A stretch of 64,000 nt of DNA from contig NZ_CP055930.1 in the NCBI RefSeq assembly GCF_013927005.1, positions 4,092,001 through 4,156,000 of the forward strand. The letters are read 5' to 3'. Below are positions 34,871 to 43,667 of this stretch, piece by piece. A model generated the notes under the pieces. That model had not been told where the DNA came from and did not search any database. It saw only the letters and a list, made by a program, of their open reading frames with translations. Within the stretch, counting starts at the first letter, position 1. Every line of letters begins with the position of its first letter. Origin of the DNA: Enterobacter sp. RHBSTW-00175 (GTDB lineage Bacteria > Pseudomonadota > Gammaproteobacteria > Enterobacterales > Enterobacteriaceae). Both the position numbers and the translations under genes were made by a program.

Positions 34871-34898
34871 AAGGCAGCCGACTGGCTGCCTTTTTTAT
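34871..34898 (+). terminator. Terminator of ptsG
   Basis: 9-bp perfect stem AAGGCAGCC / GGCTGCCTT with a GACT loop and a T-run, about 18 bases after the stop. Confidence 0.93.
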
Positions 34899-34933
34899 TG
34901 CTTGTGCACCGGAGTGCGAAAAACGGGCACAAA

Positions 34934-34959
34934 CAAAGGGAGCCATCTGGCTCCCTTTG
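34934..34959. terminator. Hairpin at the 3' end of fhuE
   Basis: 11-bp perfect stem CAAAGGGAGCC / GGCTCCCTTTG with a 4-base loop, just past the fhuE stop on the minus strand. The following T-tract on that strand is weak. Confidence 0.7.
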
Positions 34960-34973
34960 TTGTTGATACTGTC

Positions 34974-37166
34974 TTAGAAATCGTAGCTCGCGCTCACCGA
35001 GAAGCTAAGCGGTGCGCCGTACACGAGATAAGACCCGACATAGTCGTAGTAATCTTTATCGAACAGGTTGTTCACGTTCGCCTGAACAGCAAAGTTTTTG
35101 GTCACCTGGTAGCGGCTGAACAGATTCACCAGCGCGTAGCTGCCCTGTTCAGCACGGGAGCGTCCGGCAGGGCCGCCATCAACATCCGTCCAGACCTTGT
35201 TTTGCCAGTTAACACCGCCGCCCACGGCCAGCTCTGGCAGCATCGGCAGTTGATAACGGGTAAAAAGCTTCATGGTGGTGCGAGGCTGGTCAGAGCTCAC
35301 TGCATTACCGTTCTTATCTTCGGCGATAAAGCGGGTCGCACCGAAGGTCAGCTGCCAGTTATCGGTCAGGGCGCCGTTCAGCTCAAACTCAATCCCTTTA
35401 CTCACCACCCCATCCAGTGATTCATAAATTGACTCACCGCTTGGCATATAGGTATAGGTATTGTTGGCAACGTTATCCTGTTCAATACGGAAGATGGCCA
35501 GAGAGGTGGTCAGGCGGGTGTTAAACCAGTCTGCCTTCACGCCCGCCTCGTAACTTTTACCCGTTGTAGGATCGAGGTAGCGGCCATTGGCATCACGCTT
35601 GTCCTGTGGCTGAAAGATAGAGGTATAGCTGACGTATGTTGACCAGTCTTCGTTGATGTCATAGATCAGGCCCGCGTACGGCGTCACGTTGTCTTTGGTG
35701 CTCTCCAGTCGGGTGTCCGGGGACCCGGCCGGGTTATAGCGAATGTTGTAATTGGTGTAGCGCGCGCCCAGGATCAGGTGCAGCGGATCGGCCAGCGAGA
35801 AGCGGGCAGAGGTGTATGCTGACGACTGACGAATATCGTCCTGGCTGTAGAGTTTCCACGGCGTCCACTGTGGGTCGGCAATATTACCGTTCCAGTTTTT
35901 GAAATCACCCACATCAACCATACCGTACTGGGCATCCGGCATTGAGTTGTCGTAGTGGTTGCGCTGACGGCTGAAGCTGCCGCCAAACATCATTTCGTGC
36001 TGGCGACCGAAGAGATCGAATCCACCGCGCAGGAAGGCATCGACCGCATCCTGTTTACGCTCACCACGATTCCAGCCGCCGTAACCCACCATCCCTGCTC
36101 CCGTGTCTTTATCCGGGTAGCCGGACATGTACATCAGCTTGGTATCAAAGTTGGTTTCCGCGTGCATCCCGTTGATGTGCGCTTCCCAGCCGTTGTCGAA
36201 ACGTTGGGTCAGGTTGGCAAAAATGCGGGTGTTGTCTTTGTCCGAATACGCCCAGTCTGGTGCAACGGTCTGGCTATGGTTGTAATGCGTTTTGCTACCG
36301 TCACTGTACCAGGTTGGCAGGCCGCCCCAGGTAGGATCTTCGGTCCTGCTCTCCTGGTATTCGTATCCCAGAGAGAGGGTAGTGCTGTCGGTGACATCGG
36401 CATCCACCACACCGTACAGGAATTTCTTACGGTAGTGATAGTTATCGACAAAGCTGTCGTTGTCCTGATAACCGGTGATCAACCGCCCACGGACTTTACC
36501 GGACTCAACCAGCGGAGCCTGTAAATCGAGTACATAGCGCTGTTTATCCCAGCTGCCATAGCTGGCCGATACGTTGCCCTTGAATTCATTGCTGTCAGCA
36601 TGTTTACGCACCATGTTGACGTAGGCGGCCGGGTTACCCGTGCCGGACATCAGGCCTGTTGCGCCACGAACCACTTCAATGCGATCGTAAATGGCGGTAT
36701 CGGCCGCCGTATCGCCAAAGTTCCACACTTCACTGATGGAGGTTGGCAGGTCATCGTATGCATAGTTACTCACGAAGAAACCACGGGAGTAAAATACAGA
36801 ACGGTCGCTGTCCTGAACCTGCGACGTCACCCCGGTGGTATTGGTCAATACCTGCCCGATAGATTGCAGATTCTGGTCAGCCATGCGTTGCTGGCTGATA
36901 ACGCTGACGGATTGGGGAATATCGCGCGGCACGAGCAGCAGTTTTGTACCGGTAGTGGTGGTTTTAACGCTGTAATCCTGCTCCTGGCCGGCAGATGGAT
37001 CCTGCGCGTTATCAAAACCGCCATCAACAACAACGGTGTCTTCAGTGGAAGTGGTAGCAGCGAAACTTACGGTTGGCATCAATGCCATAGCAATGCAGGC
37101 TGCCAGCAACGAAGGTGTTGTGGCAGGCTGACGTTGCCCATCCCTGGTGTGATTAATGAAAGACAT
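34974..37166 (-). CDS. fhuE: TonB-dependent receptor FhuE (ferric coprogen/rhodotorulate type)
   Basis: About 730 residues with a Sec signal (ends PTVSFA), an N-terminal TonB box region (EDTVVVDGG), a plug domain (PRDIPQSVSVISQQRM ... RIEVVRGATGLMSGTGNPAAYVNMVRK) and a 22-strand barrel ending in the typical aromatic C-terminus (SVSASYDF). It imports hydroxamate siderophores across the outer membrane with TonB-ExbBD. Gene position after ptsG and sequence support FhuE, although it is clearly diverged from K-12 FhuE. Three candidate starts (TTG, ATG, ATG) lie together; the last ATG has the best spacing from AAGGG. A Fur-like motif lies about 90 bp upstream. Confidence 0.88.
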   Translation of the reverse strand: MSFINHTRDGQRQPATTPSLLAACIAMALMPTVSFAATTSTEDTVVVDGGFDNAQDPSAGQEQDYSVKTTTTGTKLLLVPRDIPQSVSVISQQRMADQNLQSIGQVLTNTTGVTSQVQDSDRSVFYSRGFFVSNYAYDDLPTSISEVWNFGDTAADTAIYDRIEVVRGATGLMSGTGNPAAYVNMVRKHADSNEFKGNVSASYGSWDKQRYVLDLQAPLVESGKVRGRLITGYQDNDSFVDNYHYRKKFLYGVVDADVTDSTTLSLGYEYQESRTEDPTWGGLPTWYSDGSKTHYNHSQTVAPDWAYSDKDNTRIFANLTQRFDNGWEAHINGMHAETNFDTKLMYMSGYPDKDTGAGMVGYGGWNRGERKQDAVDAFLRGGFDLFGRQHEMMFGGSFSRQRNHYDNSMPDAQYGMVDVGDFKNWNGNIADPQWTPWKLYSQDDIRQSSAYTSARFSLADPLHLILGARYTNYNIRYNPAGSPDTRLESTKDNVTPYAGLIYDINEDWSTYVSYTSIFQPQDKRDANGRYLDPTTGKSYEAGVKADWFNTRLTTSLAIFRIEQDNVANNTYTYMPSGESIYESLDGVVSKGIEFELNGALTDNWQLTFGATRFIAEDKNGNAVSSDQPRTTMKLFTRYQLPMLPELAVGGGVNWQNKVWTDVDGGPAGRSRAEQGSYALVNLFSRYQVTKNFAVQANVNNLFDKDYYDYVGSYLVYGAPLSFSVSASYDF

Positions 37167-37172
37167 CATCAA

Positions 37173-37519
37173 ACCCTTAATGAATGGTGAAAGTTGTGTG
37201 CGTCAGTCCCGTGAAACCGGGCTGAAGTCGTTTTCTATGTTTGAAATGCGCATGAAAATGCAAATGCGAAATATACTCATTGTGATTAATGCTGTAAACA
37301 GATGTTTCGAACGGAAGTGAAATATTGTTTCAGGATATCAACACACAAGAGCGCTCACTCTTCATGCAGCTGTCGTGCAATAAGGAAAGAAATCGAGGGA
37401 GAAGGTTGAAAGGACAGGAGAAACTCGCTCATACTCTTGAGTTGTGTCACACAGTAATGCAGACAATGTGTGTTATTGGCAGACCCACCACGCCAGATTA
37501 AACAAAAAAGGAAAAGGTC
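37173..37519. promoter_or_regulatory. Divergent fhuE/hinT intergenic region
   Basis: A 347-bp gap without a gene. It holds the Fur-like 16-mer for fhuE (37255-37270) and, near hinT, a dyad CACACA (37448-37453) / TGTGTG (37467-37472). No clear sigma-70 promoter for hinT was fixed. The region is AT-rich as expected for promoters. Confidence 0.55.
37255..37282 (-). promoter_or_regulatory. Fur-like iron box upstream of fhuE
   Basis: AAAATGCAAATGCGAA (37255-37270) followed by ATATACTCATT. The hexamers GCAAAT-GCGAAA resemble the GATAAT array of Fur sites. The identical 16-mer occurs upstream of iutA at 45944-45959, on the same strand relative to the gene. Confidence 0.6.
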
Positions 37520-37879
37520 ATGGCTGAAGAAACGATTTTCAGTAAAATTATCCGCCGCGAAATTCCGTCGGATATCGTGTATCAGGATGAGCTGGTCACA
37601 GCCTTCCGGGACATTTCACCTCAGGCGCCGACACACATCCTTATTATTCCCAATATTCTGATTCCTACCGTGAACGATGTGAAAACCGAGCACGAAGTGG
37701 CATTAGGCCGTATGCTGACGGTGGCGGCAAAAATTGCTGAGCAGGAAGGCATTGCGCAGGACGGCTATCGCCTGATCATGAACTGCAATCGCCATGGCGG
37801 GCAGGAAGTCTATCACATTCACATGCATCTGCTGGGTGGCCGCCCGCTGGGGCCGATGCTGGCACATAAAGGTCTTTGA
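37520..37879 (+). CDS. hinT: HIT-family purine nucleoside phosphoramidase HinT
   Basis: 119 residues. The histidine triad reads HIHMH (His99-His103). HinT hydrolyses AMP-lysine and other adenosine phosphoramidates and is found in all kingdoms. An AAGG ribosome site precedes the ATG. First gene of hinT-ycfL-lpoB-thiK-nagZ-ycfP, the same string as in E. coli. Confidence 0.97.
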   Translation: MAEETIFSKIIRREIPSDIVYQDELVTAFRDISPQAPTHILIIPNILIPTVNDVKTEHEVALGRMLTVAAKIAEQEGIAQDGYRLIMNCNRHGGQEVYHIHMHLLGGRPLGPMLAHKGL

Positions 37880-37880
37880 C

Positions 37881-38255
37881 ATGCTAAGAGGGCGTTTTGC
37901 AGCGCTGGTAATGACGCTGGTGATGGTCGGGTGCAGCGCGCGTCCCGCAATCCCGGTGAATGATGAACAGACGCTGGTGATGGAGTCCTCTGTTCTGGCG
38001 GCGGGTATCACGGCAGAACAACCTTCGCTGACCATCAGCGAAATTCAGGCCTCTGCGTCCTCTGCGCTTTATAACGAAAGACACGAACCAGTAACGGTGC
38101 ATTACCGTTTCTACTGGTACGACGTACGAGGTCTTGAAATGCACCCCCTTGAAGCGACGCGCACGGTAATCATTCCGGCGAGGTCATCGGTCACGCTGTA
38201 TGGCAGCGCGAACTACCTGGGTGCGCATAAGGTCAGACTTTATCTTTATTTGTAA
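37881..38255 (+). CDS. ycfL: YcfL family lipoprotein
   Basis: 124 residues beginning MLRGRFAALVMTLVMVGCSARP: a lipoprotein signal with lipobox VMVGC. The remainder is a single beta-rich DUF1425 domain (HYRFYWYDVRGLEMHP). Function unknown. ATG lies 2 bases after the hinT stop; the frame is open upstream through hinT, but this start fits the signal peptide. Between hinT and the lipoprotein gene lpoB. Confidence 0.92.
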   Translation: MLRGRFAALVMTLVMVGCSARPAIPVNDEQTLVMESSVLAAGITAEQPSLTISEIQASASSALYNERHEPVTVHYRFYWYDVRGLEMHPLEATRTVIIPARSSVTLYGSANYLGAHKVRLYLYL

Positions 38256-38265
38256 GGGGTGAACC

Positions 38266-38913
38266 TTGATTAAAAATATGAGCCGTTTTGCGCTCGTTAC
38301 CGCATTTGCACTCTTCCTTTCAGGGTGTATGACGCGCATGGAACAACCTGCTCCTGTGGAAGAGGCGAAACCGGGCACGGCACAACCTGTACCGCCAACG
38401 CAGCCGGTGCCAACCGTGCCTTCTGTTCCGACCATCCCGGCGCAGCCTGGCCCAATCGAACATCCTGATGCAACGGCGCAGCCTGCACCGCGCGTGCGTC
38501 ACTACGACTGGAACGGCGCAATGCAGCCAATGGTCGGTAAAATGTTGCAGGCGCAGGGCGTTACCCCTGGCAGTGTGCTGCTGGTGGATAGCGTGAATAA
38601 CCGCACTAACGGTTCCCTGAATGCGGGGGAAGCGACCGAAACGCTGCGTAATGCTCTGGCGAATAACGGTAAATTTACGCTGGTTTCTGCGCAGCAGCTC
38701 GCTGTTGCAAAACAGCAACTGGGGCTGTCTGCACAGGATAGTCTCGGCTCGCGTAGCAAGGCGATTGGTATCGCCCGTAACGTCGGCGCGCAGTATGTGC
38801 TTTATTCTAACGCCAGCGGTAACGTGAATACGCCAGCGTTGCAGATGCAGCTGATGCTGGTTCAGACAGGCGAAATTATCTGGTCGGGTAAAGGTGCCGT
38901 TACGCAACAATAA
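38266..38913 (+). CDS. lpoB: Outer-membrane lipoprotein LpoB, activator of PBP1b
   Basis: 215 residues. Lipobox LSGC near residue 21, then a long Pro-rich disordered linker (about residues 28-75, [25 protein letters not shown]) that crosses the periplasm, and the globular domain ([10 protein letters not shown] ... [27 protein letters not shown]) that binds the UB2H domain of PBP1b. The TTG start is chosen because TAAGGGGTGAACC precedes it with ideal spacing; the ATG four codons later lacks one. Confidence 0.96.
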   Translation: MIKNMSRFALVTAFALFLSGCMTRMEQPAPVEEAKPGTAQPVPPTQPVPTVPSVPTIPAQPGPIEHPDATAQPAPRVRHYDWNGAMQPMVGKMLQAQGVTPGSVLLVDSVNNRTNGSLNAGEATETLRNALANNGKFTLVSAQQLAVAKQQLGLSAQDSLGSRSKAIGIARNVGAQYVLYSNASGNVNTPALQMQLMLVQTGEIIWSGKGAVTQQ

Positions 38914-39718
38914 CATCACGCGTGATGACGTTCTGACACGTTATTTTCCGCAGTATCGCCTTATCGCGCCGCAGGCCCATTCCGGGCTTGGCGGCGCGAG
39001 TTGCATTATCGCCCGGGGCGAACATCGGCTGGTGTTACGCCAGCACCATGATGACTCCGCTCCGGCTTCCCATTTTCGTCGACAGTACCGCGCATTAACG
39101 CGGCTTCCCGCAGAGCTTGTGCCGAAACCCCGGTTTTTTATGCAGGGCTGGATGGCGGTGGAATATCTTGCGGGCGAGATCAAAACCGGATTACCGGATA
39201 CTCCCACGCTCGCCGCCATGTTGTATCATCTGCACCGCCAACGGCGTCTGGGCTGGCGCATCACGCTTTTACCCTTGCTTGAACAGTACTGGCAGCAGGC
39301 GTCGCCCACCAGACGCACGCCTTTTTGGCTGGCGCAGCTCAAACGGCTGCGTAAAGCGGGTGAGCCACAGCCGCTGCGGCTTGCGCCTTTGCATATGGAT
39401 GTTCACGCCGGAAATATCGTCCACACGCCAGTGGGTGACAGACTGATCGACTGGGAATATGCCGGTGACGGGGACGTTGCGCTGGAGCTTGCGGCAGTCT
39501 GGACGGCGGATGATGCTGCGCGCAGGCTGTTAATTCAGGCCTACGCCAGAGGCGCGCATATAGACCCTCAGACGCTTGCACACCAGGTCTGGCGCTGGCG
39601 GCCTTGGGTCCTGATGCTGATGGCTGGCTGGTTTGAAGTACGCTTGCAGCAATCGGCCGACAAACAATTTATCGCGCTGGCAGATGACGTCTGGCGCCAG
39701 TTACAAACTAAAGGATAA
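38894..39718 (+). CDS. thiK: Thiamine kinase ThiK
   Basis: 274 residues, aminoglycoside phosphotransferase/choline kinase-like fold. The catalytic loop is [12 protein letters not shown] and the metal-binding DWEYAGDGD follows. It salvages thiamine to thiamine phosphate. The GTG start lies inside lpoB, a 20-bp overlap, as in E. coli, suggesting coupling. Confidence 0.95.
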   Translation: MPLRNNNITRDDVLTRYFPQYRLIAPQAHSGLGGASCIIARGEHRLVLRQHHDDSAPASHFRRQYRALTRLPAELVPKPRFFMQGWMAVEYLAGEIKTGLPDTPTLAAMLYHLHRQRRLGWRITLLPLLEQYWQQASPTRRTPFWLAQLKRLRKAGEPQPLRLAPLHMDVHAGNIVHTPVGDRLIDWEYAGDGDVALELAAVWTADDAARRLLIQAYARGAHIDPQTLAHQVWRWRPWVLMLMAGWFEVRLQQSADKQFIALADDVWRQLQTKG

Positions 39719-39729
39719 GAGAGGTTCGT

Positions 39730-40755
39730 GTGGGTCCAGTCATGTTGGATGTAGAAGGCTTTGAGCTGGATGCGGAGGAGCGCGAAATTCTGGCGCACCC
39801 GCTGGTTGGTGGCCTGATTCTGTTTACCCGCAACTATCACGACCCGGAGCAGCTGCGGGAGCTGGTTCGACAAATTCGCGCGGCGTCACGCAATCAGCTG
39901 GTGGTGGCGGTAGACCAGGAAGGCGGGCGCGTGCAGCGTTTTCGCGAGGGCTTTACCCGCCTGCCAGCGGCGCAGTCTTTCGCAGCGCTGCTGGGCTCCG
40001 AAGAGGGCGGCAAGCTGGCGCAGGACGCAGGCTGGCTGATGGCAAGCGAAATGATTGCGATGGATATTGATATCAGCTTTGCACCCGTGCTGGATGTCGG
40101 GCATATCAGCGCGGCTATCGGCGAGCGTTCATATCATGAAGACCCGCGCATCGCACTGGCGATGGCCACACGTTTTATCGACGGGATGCACGATGCCGGG
40201 ATGAAAACTACCGGCAAACACTTCCCGGGCCACGGGGCGGTCACGGCGGATTCTCACAAAGAAACCCCACGCGACCCGCGCCCTGAAGCGGAGATCCGTG
40301 CCAAAGACATGTCGGTGTTCCGTTCGCTTATCACCGATAACAAACTTGATGCCATTATGCCGGCACATGTTATCTACAGCGATGTCGATCCGCGCCCGGC
40401 GAGCGGCTCGGCACACTGGCTGAAAACCGTGCTGCGTCAGGAATTAGGTTTTAACGGCGTGATCTTCTCTGACGATTTGTCGATGGAAGGGGCTGCCATT
40501 ATGGGCAGCTATGCTGAACGCGGACAGGCATCGCTGGATGCAGGTTGCGATATGATCCTGGTCTGCAATAATCGTAAAGGCGCAGTCAGTGTGTTGGATA
40601 ACCTGTCGCCGATCAATGCTGAGCGTGTTACACAATTGTATCATAAAGGTTCATTTAGCCGTCAGGAGCTGATGGGCTCGGCGCGCTGGAAGACGGTCAA
40701 TGCACAGCTTGAGGCGCTGAATGAGCGCTGGCAGGCACATAAGGCAGGCCTTTAA
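39730..40755 (+). CDS. nagZ: Beta-N-acetylglucosaminidase NagZ
   Basis: 341 residues, glycoside hydrolase family 3, cytosolic. It removes GlcNAc from anhydro-muropeptides during peptidoglycan recycling, producing the signals that induce AmpC in species with ampR. Conserved [20 protein letters not shown] holds the mobile-loop His/Asp, and the nucleophile Asp is in [10 protein letters not shown]. The GTG start gives [10 protein letters not shown], the family N-terminus. Confidence 0.97.
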   Translation: MGPVMLDVEGFELDAEEREILAHPLVGGLILFTRNYHDPEQLRELVRQIRAASRNQLVVAVDQEGGRVQRFREGFTRLPAAQSFAALLGSEEGGKLAQDAGWLMASEMIAMDIDISFAPVLDVGHISAAIGERSYHEDPRIALAMATRFIDGMHDAGMKTTGKHFPGHGAVTADSHKETPRDPRPEAEIRAKDMSVFRSLITDNKLDAIMPAHVIYSDVDPRPASGSAHWLKTVLRQELGFNGVIFSDDLSMEGAAIMGSYAERGQASLDAGCDMILVCNNRKGAVSVLDNLSPINAERVTQLYHKGSFSRQELMGSARWKTVNAQLEALNERWQAHKAGL

Positions 40756-40789
40756 TCCCTCCTGGTAGGCGTAGCGTGGTGAGAAGACG

Positions 40790-41332
40790 ATGATCATCTA
40801 TTTACACGGTTTTGACTCAAACAGTCCTGGTAATCATGAGAAAGTGCTGCAACTGCAGTTTATCGATCCGGATGTACGGCTGATTAGCTACAGCACGCGC
40901 CATCCGAAACATGATATGCAGCATTTGCTCAAAGAAGTGGACAAAATGTTGCAGCTTAATGTCGACGATCGCCCGCTGATTTGTGGGGTGGGTCTGGGCG
41001 GATATTGGGCTGAGAGGATTGGATTCTTGTGCGATATCCGTCAGGTGGTGTTCAACCCGAACCTGTTCCCGCATGAAAATATGGAAGGGAAGATCGACCG
41101 TCCGGAAGAGTATGCTGATATCGGAACCAAGTGCGTCAGCAACTTCCGTGAAAAGAATCGCGATCGTTGTCTGGTGATCCTGTCGCGTAATGATGAAGCC
41201 CTGAGCAGCACTCGTGCCGCCGAGCTGCTTCACCATTACTATGAAATTGTCTGGGACGAAGAACAGACCCACAAGTTCAAAAGTATCTCCCCGCATCTGC
41301 AACGCATCAAGGCCTTTAAAACCCTGGGTTAA
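40790..41332 (+). CDS. ycfP: YcfP, UPF0227 alpha/beta-hydrolase-like protein
   Basis: 180 residues. N-terminal [15 protein letters not shown] and the nucleophile-elbow-like [13 protein letters not shown] (G-x-G-x-G in place of G-x-S-x-G) show an alpha/beta-hydrolase fold without the usual serine. The E. coli protein is of unknown function. It follows nagZ and ends at a terminator. Confidence 0.93.
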   Translation: MIIYLHGFDSNSPGNHEKVLQLQFIDPDVRLISYSTRHPKHDMQHLLKEVDKMLQLNVDDRPLICGVGLGGYWAERIGFLCDIRQVVFNPNLFPHENMEGKIDRPEEYADIGTKCVSNFREKNRDRCLVILSRNDEALSSTRAAELLHHYYEIVWDEEQTHKFKSISPHLQRIKAFKTLG

Positions 41333-41351
41333 AGGCATCTGACGTTCTCTA

Positions 41352-41388
41352 AAGCCTGGCGGCGTAAGCTTGCCGGGCTTTCTTTTTG
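41352..41388 (+). terminator. Terminator of the hinT-ycfP operon
   Basis: 9-bp stem AAGCCTGGC (41352-41360) / GCCGGGCTT (41372-41380) with one G-T pair, followed by TCTTTTTG. Confidence 0.85.
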
Positions 41389-41419
41389 CTAAAACTGTAC
41401 AAATATCAGCCATCAAAAC

Positions 41420-41433
41420 TTGATGCATATCAA
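41420..41433 (+). promoter_or_regulatory. FNR box upstream of ndh
   Basis: TTGATGCATATCAA is a perfect match to the FNR consensus TTGAT-N4-ATCAA. It lies 136 bp upstream of the ndh start. In E. coli FNR represses ndh anaerobically through sites in the same region. A possible -10 (TATTCT) is at 41463-41468. Confidence 0.88.
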
Positions 41434-41568
41434 TTTTGGTATGACCAATGCGCCTGGCGTGTTATTCTCAATGCACCTGAATGGTTTCAGTGCTGTAACC
41501 TGTTGTTAATTAAGGGTTATTTTTATAACTTTTAATTAACAATTGGTTAATAATTTGAGGGGGTCACG

Positions 41569-42873
41569 TTGACTACGCCATTGAAAAAGATAGTGATTGT
41601 AGGCGGTGGTGCTGGCGGGCTGGAGCTGGCTACACAGCTGGGCAAAAAGCTGGGTCGCAGTAAAAAAGCTAAAATTACGCTGGTCGATCGTAACCACAGT
41701 CACCTGTGGAAACCACTGTTGCACGAAGTTGCAACCGGATCGTTGGATGAAGGGGTTGATGCGCTGAGCTATCTGGCACATGCGCGTAATCACCACTTCC
41801 AGTTCCAGCTGGGTTCCGTGGTGGACATCAACCGTGAAAGCAAAACCATCACGCTTGCCGAGTTGCGTGATGAAAAGGGCGAGTTGCTGGTTCCTGAACG
41901 CAAGCTGCCTTATGACACGCTGGTGATGGCTCTGGGCAGTACCTCCAACGATTTCAACACGCCTGGCGTGAAAGAACACTGCATCTTCCTGGATAACCCG
42001 CATCAGGCGCGCCGTTTCCATCAGGAAATGCTTAACCTGTTCCTGAAGTACACCAATAACATGGGTGCCAACGGCAAGGTTAACATCGCGATTGTCGGCG
42101 GTGGTGCTACGGGCGTGGAGCTCTCTGCTGAGCTGCACAATGCGGTCAAACAACTGCACAGCTACGGCTACAAAGGGCTGACCAACGAAGCACTGAACGT
42201 GACGCTGGTCGAAGCGGGCGAACGCATTCTGCCTGCTCTGCCTCCGCGTATTTCCGGTGCGGCGCACAGTGAGTTAACCAAACTGGGCGTTCGCGTGATG
42301 ACCCAGACAATGGTAACCAGCGCTGATGAAGGCGGTCTGCATACCAAAGATGGCGAATACATCGAAGCGGATCTGATGGTCTGGGCGGCAGGGATTAAAG
42401 CGCCAGATTTCATGAAAGATATCGGTGGCCTGGAAACGAACCGTATTAACCAGCTGGTGACTGAGCCAACGCTGCAAACCACCCGCGACCCGGAAATCTA
42501 CGCGATTGGTGACTGTGCATCCTGTGCGCGTCCTGAAGGTGGTTTCGTGCCGCCACGTGCTCAGGCAGCGCACCAGATGGCAAGCCTTGTGCTGCACAAT
42601 ATTCTGGCGCAGACCAAAGGTAAACCAATGAAATCGTACGTTTATAAAGACCACGGTTCCCTGGTGTCGCTCTCTAACTTCTCTACCGTAGGCAGCCTGA
42701 TGGGTAACCTGATGCGCGGCTCAATGATGGTAGAAGGGCGCATTGCACGCTTCGTGTACATCTCGCTGTACCGTATGCATCAGATTGCGCTGCACGGTTA
42801 CTTCAAAACCGGCCTGATGATGCTGGTGGGTAGAATCAACCGCGTGATCCGTCCTCGCCTTAAACTGCACTAA
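41569..42873 (+). CDS. ndh: NADH:quinone oxidoreductase II
   Basis: 434 residues from a TTG start ([16 protein letters not shown]), preceded by GAGGGGG. A single-subunit, non-proton-pumping NADH dehydrogenase, peripheral on the inner membrane. Two dinucleotide motifs are visible: [10 protein letters not shown] (FAD, about residue 11) and [10 protein letters not shown] (NADH). The C-terminal part holds membrane-anchoring amphipathic helices. FNR box upstream; strong terminator downstream. Confidence 0.98.
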   Translation: MTTPLKKIVIVGGGAGGLELATQLGKKLGRSKKAKITLVDRNHSHLWKPLLHEVATGSLDEGVDALSYLAHARNHHFQFQLGSVVDINRESKTITLAELRDEKGELLVPERKLPYDTLVMALGSTSNDFNTPGVKEHCIFLDNPHQARRFHQEMLNLFLKYTNNMGANGKVNIAIVGGGATGVELSAELHNAVKQLHSYGYKGLTNEALNVTLVEAGERILPALPPRISGAAHSELTKLGVRVMTQTMVTSADEGGLHTKDGEYIEADLMVWAAGIKAPDFMKDIGGLETNRINQLVTEPTLQTTRDPEIYAIGDCASCARPEGGFVPPRAQAAHQMASLVLHNILAQTKGKPMKSYVYKDHGSLVSLSNFSTVGSLMGNLMRGSMMVEGRIARFVYISLYRMHQIALHGYFKTGLMMLVGRINRVIRPRLKLH

Positions 42874-42881
42874 TCCCGCTC

Positions 42882-42909
42882 TCCCTCCGGGCTCCCCGGA
42901 GGGATTTTT
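42882..42909 (+). terminator. Terminator of ndh
   Basis: 10-bp perfect stem TCCCTCCGGG / CCCGGAGGGA with a 3-base loop and TTTTTAG. Confidence 0.93.
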
Positions 42910-43065
42910 AGCATATCATGCTGGTCATTCCATCTGCATCTCTTAGGAGTTCTCCTAAACAGGGCGATTCTGCCTACATCCCCACATTTTTAATCCTTTT
43001 TCTGATTGGCTAAGTCTGTCGTTAATTGCAGAATTGTTACCAATAGCAACAAAGGAGGAAGTCCC

Positions 43066-43605
43066 GTGAATAAATCAATGTTGGCGGGTATCGGGATTGG
43101 TGTTGCTGCTGCGTTAGGTGTGGCAGCGGTTGCCAGTCTCAACGTGCTTGATCGCGGCCCGCAGTATGCGCAGGTCGTTTCTGCTACCCCTATTAAAGAA
43201 TCAGTAAAAACACCGCGTCAGGAATGCCGCAACGTGGCCGTTACGCATCGCCGTCCGGTTCAGGATGAAAACCGTATCGCCGGTTCAGTCCTGGGTGCGG
43301 TTGCAGGTGGTGTGCTCGGTCATCAGTTTGGTAACGGTCGTGGTAAATCTGTGGCGACCGTGGTTGGCGCGCTGGGTGGCGGCTATGCCGGTAACCAGGT
43401 TCAGGGCGCAATGCAGGATAACGATACCTACACCACGACTCAGCAGCGCTGCAAAACCGTCTATGACAAGTCAGAAAAAATGCTGGGTTATGACGTGACG
43501 TACAAAATTGGTGACCAGCAGGGCAAAATCCGTATGGATAAAGACCCTGGCAGCCAAATTCCGCTGGACGGAAATGGTCAGCTGGTCCTGAATAACAAAG
43601 TGTAA
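43066..43605 (+). CDS. ycfJ: YcfJ, glycine-zipper 2TM domain protein
   Basis: 179 residues from a GTG start preceded by AAAGGAGGAAG, an excellent ribosome site. It has an N-terminal hydrophobic segment (MLAGIGIGVAAALGVAAVA) and the Gly-zipper pair RIAGSVLGAVAGGVLGHQFG / KSVATVVGALGGGYAGNQVQG (about residues 70-115). Envelope location is likely; function unknown. A 60-bp upstream extension of the frame lacks support. Confidence 0.93.
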   Translation: MNKSMLAGIGIGVAAALGVAAVASLNVLDRGPQYAQVVSATPIKESVKTPRQECRNVAVTHRRPVQDENRIAGSVLGAVAGGVLGHQFGNGRGKSVATVVGALGGGYAGNQVQGAMQDNDTYTTTQQRCKTVYDKSEKMLGYDVTYKIGDQQGKIRMDKDPGSQIPLDGNGQLVLNNKV

Positions 43606-43625
43606 AAAAGACGTTCTCTGAATTT

Positions 43626-43663
43626 AGCTCCTCAAGCGCTCAGGCTGAGGAGCTTTTTTTTTG
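43626..43663 (+). terminator. Terminator of ycfJ, shared with iutA end
   Basis: 9-bp perfect stem AGCTCCTCA (43626-43634) / TGAGGAGCT (43646-43654), 11-base loop, nine Ts. It separates ycfJ from convergent iutA. Confidence 0.92.
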
Positions 43664-43667
43664 GCAA

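Noticed and set aside
40990..41030. Missing serine in the YcfP nucleophile elbow (GVGLGGY)
   Set aside because: As far as I recall, the E. coli family member has the same change, so it is a family trait rather than a mutation in this genome.
41536..42267. A 243-codon open frame antisense to ndh
   Set aside because: Antisense composition effect; ndh is unambiguous on the plus strand.
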